This document shows positions 34,133-43,125 of a stretch of 64,000 nt of DNA, in pieces. The notes below the pieces were generated by a model. The model saw nothing but the letters and a program-made list of their open reading frames with translations. It made no database searches and was not told the origin of the DNA. The position numbers and the translations under genes are program-made. The stretch comes from Flavobacterium sp. LC2016-12 (GTDB taxonomy: Bacteria > Bacteroidota > Bacteroidia > Flavobacteriales > Flavobacteriaceae). How positions within the stretch are numbered: position 1 is the stretch's first letter; every line of letters starts with the position of its first letter. Location of the stretch: assembly GCF_015351595.1 (NCBI RefSeq), contig NZ_JADKPT010000004.1, positions 248,001 to 312,000 of the forward strand, given 5' to 3'.

Positions 34133-34594
34133 ATGACAATTGAAGAGGTTATAAAAAGTACAGTTAAGATGGATAATGCGAAAAAAGTTATTCTGAATAT
34201 CATGTACACGCAGAATGTAATTCAGGATCATTTCAGCGAGTTGATGAAACCGTATGATTTATCTGGAGAGCAATATAATGTGCTACGTATATTAAGAGGA
34301 CAAAAAGGAAAGCCCGCTAATATGTGCGTGATACAGGAACGTATGTTGGCTAAAACGAGTAACACAACCCGATTGGTAGACAAGCTTTTACTAAAAGATT
34401 ATGTGACCCGAAATGTTTGCCCGGACAACCGACGAAAAATAGAAGTTCTAATCACACAAAAAGGATTAGATATATTAAAAGAATTAGATCCGAAAGTAGA
34501 TGAGCACGAGCGCACGTTTGCTAACAATATAAGTCAGGAAGAATTAGAATTATTAAATCAATTATTAGAAAAATACCGAACCCAACAAAATTAA
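34133..34594 (+). CDS. MarR-family transcriptional regulator
   Basis: A 153-residue winged-HTH dimer-type repressor. The recognition region is MCVIQERMLAKTSNTTRLVDKLLLKDYVTRNVCPDNRRKIEV, with the DxRxxxV wing signature. N- and C-terminal helices provide the dimer interface. The gene starts just after two TTGTATATACAA sites and is followed 4 bp later by a nitroreductase gene and then a YceI gene. It probably represses this unit and responds to a phenolic, quinone or redox ligand (inference). Confidence 0.92.
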   Translation: MTIEEVIKSTVKMDNAKKVILNIMYTQNVIQDHFSELMKPYDLSGEQYNVLRILRGQKGKPANMCVIQERMLAKTSNTTRLVDKLLLKDYVTRNVCPDNRRKIEVLITQKGLDILKELDPKVDEHERTFANNISQEELELLNQLLEKYRTQQN

Positions 34595-34598
34595 TATT

Positions 34599-35231
34599 AT
34601 GAGTACACTATTAGAAAATCTAAATTGGAGATACGCAACCAAAAAATTTGATGCAACTAAAAAAATCTCTGCTTCAGATTTAAATACTTTAAAAGAAGCG
34701 GTTAGACTAAGTGCTTCTTCATACGGATTACAACCTTACAAAGTTGTTATTGTTGAAAATCCGGAAATTAGAGAAAAATTAAAAGCTGCGGCTTACGGCC
34801 AAACTCAGATTACAGACGCTTCGCAATTGTTTATTTTTGCGAATGATTTAAATCTTGGCGCGGTTTCTGTAGACGATTACATCAAAAATATTAGCGAAAC
34901 AAGAGGTGTTCCTGCTGATGCGTTAGCTGGATTTAGCGACATGATGAAAGGTACTATCGCCAATTTATCAGATGACAACAAAAACATCTGGACAGCAAAA
35001 CAAACTTATATTGCTTTAGGAACTTTATTAAGTGCTGCTTCTGAATTAAAAATTGATGCAACTCCAATGGAAGGATTTAATGCTGCTGCATTTAATGAAA
35101 TCTTAGGTTTTGACAAATTAGGTTTAAACGCTTCAGTTATCGCAACTGTTGGTTACAGACATGATGAGGACGACGCTCAGCATTACAAAAAAGTTAGAAA
35201 ATCTCACGAGGAATTATTTATCACTATATAA
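34599..35231 (+). CDS. NAD(P)H-dependent nitroreductase-family oxidoreductase
   Basis: A 210-residue FMN-dependent oxidoreductase of the NfsB/YdgI class. The N-terminal NWRYATKKFDATK and RLSASSYGLQPYKVVIV segments form the FMN-binding site, and GTLLSAASELKIDATPMEGFN is the second signature. Such enzymes reduce quinones, nitroaromatics or flavins. It lies 4 bp after marR, so it is almost certainly coregulated and possibly detoxifies the MarR inducer. Confidence 0.92.
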   Translation: MSTLLENLNWRYATKKFDATKKISASDLNTLKEAVRLSASSYGLQPYKVVIVENPEIREKLKAAAYGQTQITDASQLFIFANDLNLGAVSVDDYIKNISETRGVPADALAGFSDMMKGTIANLSDDNKNIWTAKQTYIALGTLLSAASELKIDATPMEGFNAAAFNEILGFDKLGLNASVIATVGYRHDEDDAQHYKKVRKSHEELFITI

Positions 35232-35262
35232 TTATTATTAATCCAAAATCAATTTTAACAAA

Positions 35263-35829
35263 ATGAAAAATTTCAAAACAATTGCAATAGCATTATTCGT
35301 AGCGGTGGCTAGTATTTCAGTAAATGCTCAAACAAAGAAAATCGACGTAAAAGCATCTACTATTAAATGGGTAGGTAAAAAAGTAACTGGAGAGCACTCT
35401 GGAACTGTAAACTTTAAAGACGGAGCTGTAGTTTTCAAAGGAAAAAAATTAACTGGAGGAAGCTTTACAGTTGATATGACTTCATTAACTGCAACTGACT
35501 TAACTGGAGAATACCAAGGAAAATTAAATGGTCACTTAAAAGCTGACGATTTCTTTGGAACTGACAAATTCCCAACTGCAAAATTAGTTTTCAAAACTAT
35601 CGGAGCTAAAGCAACTGACGTTTATACTGTAACAGCTGATTTAACTATCAAAGGAATCACTAAACCAGTAACTTTTGACATCACTGTAGCTGGAAACACT
35701 GCTACAACAGCTTTCAAAGTTGACAGAACTAAATACGATATCAAATACAACTCTGGTAACTTCTTCGAAAACTTAGGAGACAAAACTATCAATGACGATT
35801 TCGAATTGACAGTAGCTTTAAAATTCTAA
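35263..35829 (+). CDS. YceI-family periplasmic protein
   Basis: A 188-residue exported protein (signal MKNFKTIAIALFVAVASISVNAQ) with the lipocalin-like YceI beta-barrel. It shows IKWVGKKVTGEHSGTVNF, a GHLKADDFF motif and a closing DDFELTVALKF strand. Family members bind polyisoprenoid or amphiphilic lipids in the periplasm. It is the third gene of the marR-nitroreductase unit, 31 bp downstream, and is followed by a terminator. MarR-nitroreductase-YceI sets are common in Flavobacteriia. Confidence 0.92.
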   Translation: MKNFKTIAIALFVAVASISVNAQTKKIDVKASTIKWVGKKVTGEHSGTVNFKDGAVVFKGKKLTGGSFTVDMTSLTATDLTGEYQGKLNGHLKADDFFGTDKFPTAKLVFKTIGAKATDVYTVTADLTIKGITKPVTFDITVAGNTATTAFKVDRTKYDIKYNSGNFFENLGDKTINDDFELTVALKF

Positions 35830-35856
35830 TATTTTAAGACTTACTAATTCTTATAA

Positions 35857-35888
35857 AAAAAACCTGAATGAAAGTTCAGGTTTTTTTA
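35857..35888 (+). terminator. Terminator of marR operon
   Basis: AACCTGAA, TGAAAG, TTCAGGTT followed by T residues, 30 bp after the YceI stop. Confidence 0.85.
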
Positions 35889-35962
35889 TGCTTAAAAACG
35901 ACATAACCTCCTAACTAACTCTTTTTAAAACATATATAATATAAAAAGATATTTTTTTTTGT

Positions 35963-35970
35963 TAAATTTG
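35963..35970 (+). promoter_or_regulatory. -7 box of MscS-family gene
   Basis: TAAATTTG matches TAnnTTTG, 53 bp before the start codon. Confidence 0.5.
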
Positions 35971-36023
35971 ATTGATGCATCGAGTAACTATTTCAAAATA
36001 ACTAATGAAATAACTATAGCCAA

Positions 36024-38513
36024 ATGTCAAATTTTGTATTTCTATTCCCAAACCTCGCAAAGAAATACAAAAGTATTAGTTTCAAACTTTTTTTAATGGC
36101 ATTCACCGCGTTATCCTCTTTGTCTGGTATTTCTCAAAATACAACAAGTAAATTGGATTCGATTGTTAAGGAATTAGGAATCAAAGATAAAGCTTCTCTT
36201 ATTTTACTTAAAGGCCAGGCCGAAAGAGAAAAAAAAATGAGAGAGGAAAAATACATTAACTACCAAAATGTTCAAAAACAAAACAAACTATTTAATTTAA
36301 TTGAACTCGAAATTCAGAATGCAAAATTTCTTTTAACCAAAGGATTCAATTACAAAGATGTAGCTGGAGAAATTTATCAATTAAAAGATTGGGAAGAATT
36401 TGCAGTAAGGGGAATTGTTGGAAGAAAATTTAGAGTTTTAACGGATCGAAATCTTAGCTCCACTTCTATTCTTCTCGACGAATTATTAAACCGGTCCACC
36501 GATCGTTTAAAAAAAATCAGTCTTGAAAACCAACAACTGAGCCGAACTCAGGAAAAAATAGATTCTCTGGTTGCTCAAAAAAGCCTGTACTATATTCCAA
36601 GTGATTCTGTTTCAAGAGAAATTTACCGTCTTCAATCAGAAAGGACAAGTAAAGATATCACTCTGATTTCCGAAAGGTTAAAAAATGCAGTCGACAGCAT
36701 CCAGACATTGGAAATCATGGGAGACCAATTGAAATATAAAATTGAATCGGATATAATTGAAAATAACAGGCTCAGAAAACTAGAACTCGATCAATTGTTT
36801 ACCAAAAAAGTCCCAGTTTTTGAGCGCCCTCTTATCAATACAGATCCCTTTGCTACTTCTATAAGAACAAACGCTCTTGTGATGTATTTTTATTTGATAA
36901 ACAATAAAAATTCAATCCTTACCATGTTGCTTTTGATAATTGGAACCGCAATATATTTCAGATTACAAAAAGGAAAGTTTATTGATCTCGGCTTTAAAAA
37001 AGAAATGTTACTTGACATCAATATTTTAAACAGTCCCATTTCTGCCGCCATTTTGGTTGTGTTGAATTTATATCAATTTGTACTTCCAATGCCTCCACTT
37101 ATTTTCTCCATAATTATCTGGACTATATCAACTATTGCATTGGTCATAATGATGCTGCATACGATAAAGACATTTGTCTGGAAAGTAATGATTTCTATCT
37201 TTATCCTTAATTTATTAGCCTTTTTTGATATTATAATATTAATTCACTTTGTCGGAGAATCTTATTTAATCTTAGCGATAAACATTCTAGGGATAAGTAT
37301 AGGCATTTACTCCTTACTGAACAGGGGTCAATTTCAAAGAAAAATCTATTTATGGTATATTGTTGCAGGCGCCATTCTTCAAATTTTCTCCTTCTATTAT
37401 CTGGTAAACGGCCACTATAATTTAGGAAAATTTTTAATGACAAAAGCCGTTTATTCCGTAGTGGTAATTTTTTCTCTTTACCATACTTTAATCGTTGTAA
37501 AAGAGATTAATTTGGTTTCCAAAATTTTAAAAACAACCGACGAAGATAGTTCGAAAAAAATGATAAAAGGCATCCCGCATAATTTTAACTTTAGCTTTTA
37601 TCTACTTCTTTTTGTTGCTTGTTTTATTCTAATGATTAGAAACACCTATATTTTTCAAAGTATCGTTGATCCTTTTAGAAACTCTATTTCAGAGACTAGA
37701 AATATTGGAAATATCTCCTTTACATTTGAAAATATCATCATATTCATTCTTATTATTTTATTGTCTGGTTTTATTTCCAAGGTAGTTTCCTTTTTAGCAA
37801 GCGATAATCAGGTTATTAAAAACAAAGACAAGGCTAAAAACATAGGAAGCTGGATGTTTTTGTCAAGAATTACAATTGTAACTGTAGGTGTTCTGGTCGC
37901 ATTTGCTTCGACCGGCATTCCGTTAGACAGAATAACACTAATCATAAGTGCACTTGGAGTCGGTATCGGTTTTGGTATGCAAAGCCTTGTCAACAACCTG
38001 ATAAGCGGATTAATTATTGCCTTTGAAAAACCGGTAAATCTAAACGACATTATTGAAGTAGGTACACAATCCGGAAAAATGAAGTCAATCGGTATTCGGA
38101 GCAGTGTTGTTACAACATATGACGGAGCTGATGTCGTGATCCCAAATGGAGAATTATTAAATCAAAATTTAACTAACTGGACTCTGGGCAGCAACCAGCG
38201 ACGATCACAAATTCGATTTGGAGTTGCCTATGGAACCGACTTAGAATTGACAAAAAAAATACTTTTAGAAATCCTGGAGAAAAATAAAAATATTCTAATG
38301 AAACCGGCACCAACCATTTGGTTTACCAAATTTGGGGATAATTCTATTGATTTAGTGGTAATGTATTGGATCAAACATTTCGATTTTGACTATGATGTTA
38401 AAAGTGAAATGATTATAGCCATTGACAAAGCATTAAAACAAAACAAAATTGTAATACCATTTTCGCAACAGGATATTCACATTATAAATAAAAATACAGA
38501 GCCTGAAGATTAA
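36024..38513 (+). CDS. MscS-family mechanosensitive channel, large
   Basis: An 829-residue inner-membrane channel. A signal-like N-terminus precedes a long periplasmic coiled-coil region (about residues 45-270, rich in Lys/Glu heptads). About ten membrane helices follow. The conserved pore module is LISALGVGIGFGMQSLVNNLISGLIIAFEKPVNLNDIIEVG, and the cytoplasmic beta/alpha-beta domain ends the protein. The architecture resembles MscK/MscM-type large channels that release solutes on hypo-osmotic shock. It is a single gene with its own promoter box. A shorter start at Met 25 is possible. Confidence 0.9.
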   Translation: MSNFVFLFPNLAKKYKSISFKLFLMAFTALSSLSGISQNTTSKLDSIVKELGIKDKASLILLKGQAEREKKMREEKYINYQNVQKQNKLFNLIELEIQNAKFLLTKGFNYKDVAGEIYQLKDWEEFAVRGIVGRKFRVLTDRNLSSTSILLDELLNRSTDRLKKISLENQQLSRTQEKIDSLVAQKSLYYIPSDSVSREIYRLQSERTSKDITLISERLKNAVDSIQTLEIMGDQLKYKIESDIIENNRLRKLELDQLFTKKVPVFERPLINTDPFATSIRTNALVMYFYLINNKNSILTMLLLIIGTAIYFRLQKGKFIDLGFKKEMLLDINILNSPISAAILVVLNLYQFVLPMPPLIFSIIIWTISTIALVIMMLHTIKTFVWKVMISIFILNLLAFFDIIILIHFVGESYLILAINILGISIGIYSLLNRGQFQRKIYLWYIVAGAILQIFSFYYLVNGHYNLGKFLMTKAVYSVVVIFSLYHTLIVVKEINLVSKILKTTDEDSSKKMIKGIPHNFNFSFYLLLFVACFILMIRNTYIFQSIVDPFRNSISETRNIGNISFTFENIIIFILIILLSGFISKVVSFLASDNQVIKNKDKAKNIGSWMFLSRITIVTVGVLVAFASTGIPLDRITLIISALGVGIGFGMQSLVNNLISGLIIAFEKPVNLNDIIEVGTQSGKMKSIGIRSSVVTTYDGADVVIPNGELLNQNLTNWTLGSNQRRSQIRFGVAYGTDLELTKKILLEILEKNKNILMKPAPTIWFTKFGDNSIDLVVMYWIKHFDFDYDVKSEMIIAIDKALKQNKIVIPFSQQDIHIINKNTEPED

Positions 38514-38682
38514 AGCATTTGTGTTTAGGCTCACAAATCATTCTCAATTCTACGTTAAAAAAGTTTAATTTACAATTGTCACTCTTTAATAAAAGAGATT
38601 TTCTTTTCAAAAACATAACGTTCTTAATACTTAAATAACACTTTGGTAATAGCTTATCATGGTTTGATTAACATTCGACTTC

Positions 38683-38690
38683 TAATTTTG
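38683..38690 (+). promoter_or_regulatory. Promoter of secreted beta-helix gene
   Basis: TAATTTTG (-7) with a TTG at 38664-38666 (-33), 16-bp spacing. It is the best complete Bacteroidota-type promoter seen in the window. Confidence 0.6.
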
Positions 38691-38729
38691 GGCAACTAAA
38701 AAAAAGAAACTAGAAATCAAATCACAGTT

Positions 38730-40010
38730 ATGAAAACAAAACTACCAATTGCAATTCTAACGCTGCTGAGCAGTTTTTTTATACAAGCCCAACAACAACC
38801 GAAAGGAATTACCGGTAACTCCAACTGGATGACCAACTGGACCGCTTTTAATCCAGCTAAAATAGAATATAGCGAAGCAACCAATATTATTGCCGGAACT
38901 ATAGATAAAGATACCCGATTAACAAAACGTAATACTTATCAACTTGTTGGAGTAGTTTATGTTACCAATAACGCAACTTTAACTATTGAACCCGGAACTG
39001 TTATTCGAGGTGATGATAAAACCTGTGGAACTCTTGTTATTACAAATGGTTCCAAAATTATGGCAGAAGGTTTAGAAACTGATCCTATCATTTTTACTTC
39101 AAACAAAGAGATTGCAGAAAGAAAGCCTGGCGACTGGGGCGGAATTATTATTTTGGGAAAAGCTCCCATAAATACTATTGGCGGAATTCACATTCTTCCT
39201 TTTGATTTAGAACCAATGTTAAATCACTACGGAGGTCAGGATGCTGAAGACAATTCCGGAATCTTAAAATATGTAAGAGTTGAATATGCAGGTAGAAAAT
39301 TAAGTTCGCTAAAAGAACTTAACGGAATTTCGTTAGCAGGAGTTGGAAGAAAAACGGTCTTAAGCAATATTCAGGTTAGTTATTCTAATGATGATTCTTT
39401 TGAATGTTATGGTGGTGATTTAAACATGAATAACCTAATTTCATATCGTACTACAGATGATGATTTCGATTTTACTCAGGGAGCACAAATCAATATTAAC
39501 AACAGTATCGCCATTCGCCACCCCTTTTCATCAGATGTTTCCGGGTCAAGATGTTTTGAAGTAGATTCTTATGATAAAATAGGAAATACGGATATGACTA
39601 AAAAATTAACTAAAATAAATGCGAGTAATATCACTTTGGTTAATTTAGAAGAAAACAATCAGGGACTGGTGAGGGAATCTATTTATGTTAGAGAAAATAC
39701 CTTTTTTAATCTGTCTAATAGTATTGTTTCAGGCTTCACTCCTTTTGTTTTATTGGAAGGAAATATCGGAGACGGTGACGCTAATTTATCAAAAATAACA
39801 TTCAATAATCTTATAATTAATAATTGCAATGGCGGAATTACGAGCGAATCTGCAAGTGGAAACCCTACAATTCAAAGATTTTACGGAAACCCAACTTTCT
39901 TCCTGGATTACACTAAACTTAAAAATAGCGAATTGTTTACAATGCCTAATATTAAAGGCAATCCAGACTTTAGAATGAATGTTAACAACACGCTTGCTAT
40001 TGGAAATTAA
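38730..40010 (+). CDS. Secreted parallel beta-helix-like protein
   Basis: A 426-residue exported protein (signal MKTKLPIAILTLLSSFFIQAQ). The mature part has stacked short strands typical of right-handed beta-helices: VYVTNNATLTIEPGTVIRG, GTLVITNGSKIMAEG, DPIIFTSNKE, GILKYVRVEYAG and repeated Asn ladders. Relatives in Bacteroidota are cell-surface proteins, sometimes miscalled transporters. I see no C-terminal sorting domain of the type IX system. Function is unknown, but adhesion or polysaccharide binding is plausible. It sits just upstream of the trp leader. Confidence 0.7.
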   Translation: MKTKLPIAILTLLSSFFIQAQQQPKGITGNSNWMTNWTAFNPAKIEYSEATNIIAGTIDKDTRLTKRNTYQLVGVVYVTNNATLTIEPGTVIRGDDKTCGTLVITNGSKIMAEGLETDPIIFTSNKEIAERKPGDWGGIIILGKAPINTIGGIHILPFDLEPMLNHYGGQDAEDNSGILKYVRVEYAGRKLSSLKELNGISLAGVGRKTVLSNIQVSYSNDDSFECYGGDLNMNNLISYRTTDDDFDFTQGAQININNSIAIRHPFSSDVSGSRCFEVDSYDKIGNTDMTKKLTKINASNITLVNLEENNQGLVRESIYVRENTFFNLSNSIVSGFTPFVLLEGNIGDGDANLSKITFNNLIINNCNGGITSESASGNPTIQRFYGNPTFFLDYTKLKNSELFTMPNIKGNPDFRMNVNNTLAIGN

Positions 40011-40108
40011 GATTTTAAAAGCGATCGTTTCTGGTAAAATTTAACAAATTTTCAAATTAAGAAAAGATTTTTTTGAAATTTTATGTCACCAATTCCAAAT
40101 TACATTTA

Positions 40109-40116
40109 TATCTTTG
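40109..40116 (+). promoter_or_regulatory. -7 box of trp operon
   Basis: TATCTTTG matches TAnnTTTG and lies 18 bp before the leader-peptide ATG. Confidence 0.65.
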
Positions 40117-40134
40117 TCATATCAAAATAAGAAA

Positions 40135-40191
40135 ATGAAAACATTAATGAACAATACTTGGTGGTGGAACAATTTACGTCAAACGTCGTGA
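40135..40191 (+). CDS. trpL: trp leader peptide
   Basis: An 18-codon open frame, MKTLMNNTWWWNNLRQTS, with three consecutive Trp codons (40159-40167). It is followed by an attenuator hairpin and then trpE. Stalling at these Trp codons when charged tRNA-Trp is scarce would leave 40185-40200 free to form the antiterminator; reaching the UGA at 40189-40191 would mask it. It is too short for normal gene calling. The peptide itself probably has no other role. Confidence 0.9.
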   Translation: MKTLMNNTWWWNNLRQTS

Positions 40192-40262
40192 ACTAAGCTT
40201 CCTATGGTATTTTCAAAACTATAAATATAAAAGGCTTGTCATCACGACAAGCCTTTTTTTTT
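40185..40262 (+). promoter_or_regulatory. trp attenuator: antiterminator and terminator
   Basis: Terminator: AAGGCTTGTC (40231-40240), loop, GACAAGCCTT, then eight or nine T. Antiterminator: GTCGTGA (40185-40191) pairs with TCACGAC (40242-40248), and AAGCTT (40195-40200) with AGGCTT (40232-40237, one G-U). It overlaps and so excludes the terminator. The leader stop codon lies in the antiterminator's 5' arm, the classic geometry of ribosome-mediated attenuation. Confidence 0.9.
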
Positions 40263-40309
40263 GGTTAAAACTAAACTGAAATATTCTAAAAATTAAAAAA
40301 CTATATACA

Positions 40310-41710
40310 TTGAAACCTTTTATACTCAACACACACTACAAACAAATTCTGGCAGACACTATCACACCAGTAAGTATTTATTTTAAAATAAGAGATAAAT
40401 TCCCAAATAGTCTATTATTGGAAAGTAGTGACTATCACGGAAATGATAACAGTTTCTCTTACGTTTGCTGCAACCCGATTGCGACAATTAAGATTGAAAA
40501 CGAAATCATTTCCAAAACTTTTCCTGATGGAACTACAGAACAAATCGCAATCGATGCTTCGACTAATATACCAGAAGTAATTCAGCAATTTTCAAGTCAG
40601 TTTAAATCGGAGAAAAATGATTTTAAATTCATTAATAACGGTTTATTCGGATACATTTCTTATGATGCTGTTCGCTATTTTGAGAAAGTTTCAATTGCTA
40701 AAAAAGACAGTGCGACTTTAATTCCAGATGTTTTTTATGCGGTTTATCAAAACATTATTGCGATCAATCACTTCAAAAATGAAGCCTATATCTTTTGTCA
40801 TAGTGTTGATGGAAAAAACAACATTTCTGAAATTGAGCAATTGTTACAATCAAGAAATATTGCATCCTATAAATTCACCAAAGAAGGAGAAGGTTTTTCG
40901 AACTTAACTGATGAAGAATTCAAACACAATGTTGCTCTAGCCAAAAAACATTGTTTCCGTGGTGATGTATTTCAGTTGGTTTTATCACGTCGATTCACAC
41001 AAGGTTTCAAAGGTGACGAATTCAATGTTTACAGAGCTTTACGCAGTATAAACCCATCTCCTTATTTATTCTTTTTTGATTATGGAGATTTCAAAATATT
41101 TGGGTCTTCACCCGAAGCGCAAATTATCGTAAAAAACAGAAAAGCCGAAATTCATCCAATTGCCGGGACGTTCAAACGAACAGGAAATGACGAGCACGAT
41201 GCGGTTTTAGCCAAACAACTTTCTGAAGATAAAAAAGAAAACAGCGAACACGTAATGTTAGTCGATTTGGCCAGAAATGATTTAAGTCGAAACGGACATG
41301 ATGTTAACGTTGAGAAATACAGAGAAGTTCAGTTTTTCTCGCATGTAATTCACCTGGTTTCTAAAGTTACAGGGCATTTACATGAAAAAGCGACAACGAT
41401 GCAAGTAGTTGCCGATACTTTCCCAGCAGGAACTTTAAGCGGAGCACCAAAACACAGAGCGATGCAATTGATTGAAGACTACGAAAAAACAAATCGTAAT
41501 TTCTACGGAGGCGCAATCGGCTTCATGGATTTTGAAGGAAACTTTAACCACGCCATTATGATTCGTACTTTCTTAAGCAAAAACCATCAATTGCATTGTC
41601 AGGCCGGAGCCGGAATTGTTGCCAGCTCTGACGAAGAAAGTGAAATGCAGGAAGTTTATAATAAATTAAGAGCTTTGAATACAGCGCTGGAAATGGCAGA
41701 GAAAATATAG
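40310..41710 (+). CDS. trpE: Anthranilate synthase component I
   Basis: A 466-residue chorismate-utilising enzyme that makes anthranilate with TrpG-supplied ammonia, the first step of tryptophan synthesis. It starts with TTG (KPFILNTHYKQILADTITPV); no in-frame ATG is near. The conserved chorismate-binding core is present: FQLVLSRRF, SPSPYLFF-like NPSPYLFFFDYG, GSSPEAQI, HPIAGTFKRTG, DLARNDLSRNG and GTLSGAPKHRAMQLI. The Trp feedback motif LLLES is near residue 35. It is the first structural gene after the attenuator. Confidence 0.96.
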   Translation: MKPFILNTHYKQILADTITPVSIYFKIRDKFPNSLLLESSDYHGNDNSFSYVCCNPIATIKIENEIISKTFPDGTTEQIAIDASTNIPEVIQQFSSQFKSEKNDFKFINNGLFGYISYDAVRYFEKVSIAKKDSATLIPDVFYAVYQNIIAINHFKNEAYIFCHSVDGKNNISEIEQLLQSRNIASYKFTKEGEGFSNLTDEEFKHNVALAKKHCFRGDVFQLVLSRRFTQGFKGDEFNVYRALRSINPSPYLFFFDYGDFKIFGSSPEAQIIVKNRKAEIHPIAGTFKRTGNDEHDAVLAKQLSEDKKENSEHVMLVDLARNDLSRNGHDVNVEKYREVQFFSHVIHLVSKVTGHLHEKATTMQVVADTFPAGTLSGAPKHRAMQLIEDYEKTNRNFYGGAIGFMDFEGNFNHAIMIRTFLSKNHQLHCQAGAGIVASSDEESEMQEVYNKLRALNTALEMAEKI

Positions 41711-41770
41711 TAATCAGTATTCAGTTTTTTAGTATTCAGTCGCAGAGAAAGAAATACAGAATATTCAGCG

Positions 41771-41866
41771 TTATGTCTCCCGAGGTTGAAACCTCGGATA
41801 ATGTTTGAAAAACAAATATGAAAAGAATGCTTTATAAGCATAGCCAACGGTTTCAACCGTTGGAGA
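41771..41866. repeat. Paired-palindrome repeat
   Basis: Two palindromes, CCGAGGTTGAAACCTCGG (41780-41797) and CCAACGGTTTCAACCGTTGG (41844-41863), bracketed by TCTCC and GGAGA. It lies between trpE and the lipoprotein gene inside the trp operon. Confidence 0.8.
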
Positions 41867-41927
41867 TAAGGATTGACAAAACCCGATGAAACAATTAAAA
41901 AACAAACCATAAAAACCATAAATAATC

Positions 41928-42371
41928 ATGAAAAAAGCAATTTCAATTTTATTATTAATCATTTGCGTAACAGCTTGTAATTCCGAAAAAAAAGAAAATC
42001 CAATTGAAGGAACCTGGCGTCTTATATCAGCTGAAACGACCGAAAAAGATTCGACTTTCTCGACTTTCAATCCAAAAACAAAAATGATTAAAATTATAAA
42101 TGATACCCATTTTGCCTTTTTCAATCATGATTTGAATAACGGAAAAGACAGCACGGCAGCCGTGTTTTTTGGCGGAGGCGGAAAATATACTTTGAAAGAC
42201 AGTGTTTACACCGAAAACCTGGAGTACTTCAATAACCGTCAATGGGAAAATGGAAAATTTGAGTTCGTTGTAAAAATCAAAAATGATACGCTAACTCAAA
42301 AAGGAATCGAAAAAGTAGAAAAATTAGGAATCAATCGAATTATTACAGAAAAGTACGTTCGAGAAAAATAA
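41928..42371 (+). CDS. Hypothetical lipocalin-like lipoprotein
   Basis: A 147-residue lipoprotein (MKKAISILLLIICVTAC) inserted between trpE and trpG. The mature chain starts NPIEGTWRLISAETTEKD, a GxW motif typical of lipocalin-like small beta-barrels, followed by alternating strands (FAFFNHDLNNG, GGGGKYTLKDSVYTENLEYF). It would be exported and has no evident role in Trp synthesis. It is on the same strand and probably transcribed through, flanked by dispersed repeats on both sides. Confidence 0.7.
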   Translation: MKKAISILLLIICVTACNSEKKENPIEGTWRLISAETTEKDSTFSTFNPKTKMIKIINDTHFAFFNHDLNNGKDSTAAVFFGGGGKYTLKDSVYTENLEYFNNRQWENGKFEFVVKIKNDTLTQKGIEKVEKLGINRIITEKYVREK

Positions 42372-42378
42372 AAAAATA

Positions 42379-42447
42379 GTTTCAAGTTTCAAGTTTCAGG
42401 TTTCACGTTGTTGGAACTTGAAACAAAAAAAACTTGAAACCTGAAAC
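42379..42447. repeat. AACTTGAAACCTGAAAC dispersed repeat
   Basis: GTTTCAAGTTTCAAGTTTC words followed after GTTGG by AACTTGAAAC and AACTTGAAACCTGAAAC, forming an imperfect hairpin just before trpG. Confidence 0.8.
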
Positions 42448-42457
42448 AAAAAAACTC

Positions 42458-43024
42458 ATGAAAAAGATATTAGTTATAGACAATTACGATAGTTTCACTT
42501 ACAATTTAGTGCACTATTTAGAAGATTTGAATTGCGAAGTAACCGTTTACAGAAACGATGAATTCGAAATTGATGAAATCGCTTCTTTCGATAAAATATT
42601 ACTTTCTCCGGGACCTGGAATCCCAGATGAAGCTGGGTTATTAAAAGCAGTAATAGAAAAATATGCTCCAACAAAAAGCATTTTAGGCGTCTGTTTAGGA
42701 CAACAAGCAATTGGAGAAGTTTTTGGCGGAACACTTTCAAACCTTGATAAAGTATATCACGGTGTGGCAACCAATGTAAAAACAGTTGTTTCTGATGAAA
42801 TTTTGTTTGAAGGTTTAGGAAACGAATTCGAAGTAGGAAGATACCACTCCTGGGTTGTTGATGCAAATTTACCAGACGTTTTAGAAGCGACTTCAATTGA
42901 CGAAAACGGACAAATTATGTCTTTAAGACATAAAACCTTTGATGTAAGAGGTGTTCAGTTTCATCCGGAAAGTGTGTTGACTCCAAAAGGAAAATTGATA
43001 TTGGAGAACTGGATTAAAAGTTAG
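42458..43024 (+). CDS. trpG: Anthranilate synthase component II (glutamine amidotransferase)
   Basis: A class-I glutamine amidotransferase of 188 residues from MKKILVIDNYDSFTYNLVH; the frame has 8 extra upstream codons inside a repeat. Motifs are the oxyanion region LLSPGPGIPDEAGLL, nucleophile loop ILGVCLGQQAIGE (Cys) and the His/Glu of VQFHPESVLTPKG. It supplies ammonia to TrpE. Repeats fill the gaps on both sides, so it is not tightly coupled to its neighbours. Confidence 0.96.
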   Translation: MKKILVIDNYDSFTYNLVHYLEDLNCEVTVYRNDEFEIDEIASFDKILLSPGPGIPDEAGLLKAVIEKYAPTKSILGVCLGQQAIGEVFGGTLSNLDKVYHGVATNVKTVVSDEILFEGLGNEFEVGRYHSWVVDANLPDVLEATSIDENGQIMSLRHKTFDVRGVQFHPESVLTPKGKLILENWIKS

Positions 43025-43032
43025 TTTATTTT

Positions 43033-43078
43033 GTTTCAAGTTTCAGGTTAGCGAAACTTGAAACCTGAAACCTGAAAC
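43033..43078. repeat. AACTTGAAACCTGAAAC dispersed repeat
   Basis: A short inverted pair (GTTTCAAGTTTCAGGTT / AAACTTGAAACCTGAAACC) between trpG and trpD, followed by CTTAGAACCTTAGTCTC-type words up to the trpD start. Confidence 0.8.
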
Positions 43079-43125
43079 AAAAACTTAGAACCTTAGTCTC
43101 TTAGCAACTTAGAACCTTAAAAAAA

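Noticed and set aside
38730..40010. Type IX secretion cargo
   Set aside because: No recognisable C-terminal sorting domain; the protein ends in beta-helix-like sequence.
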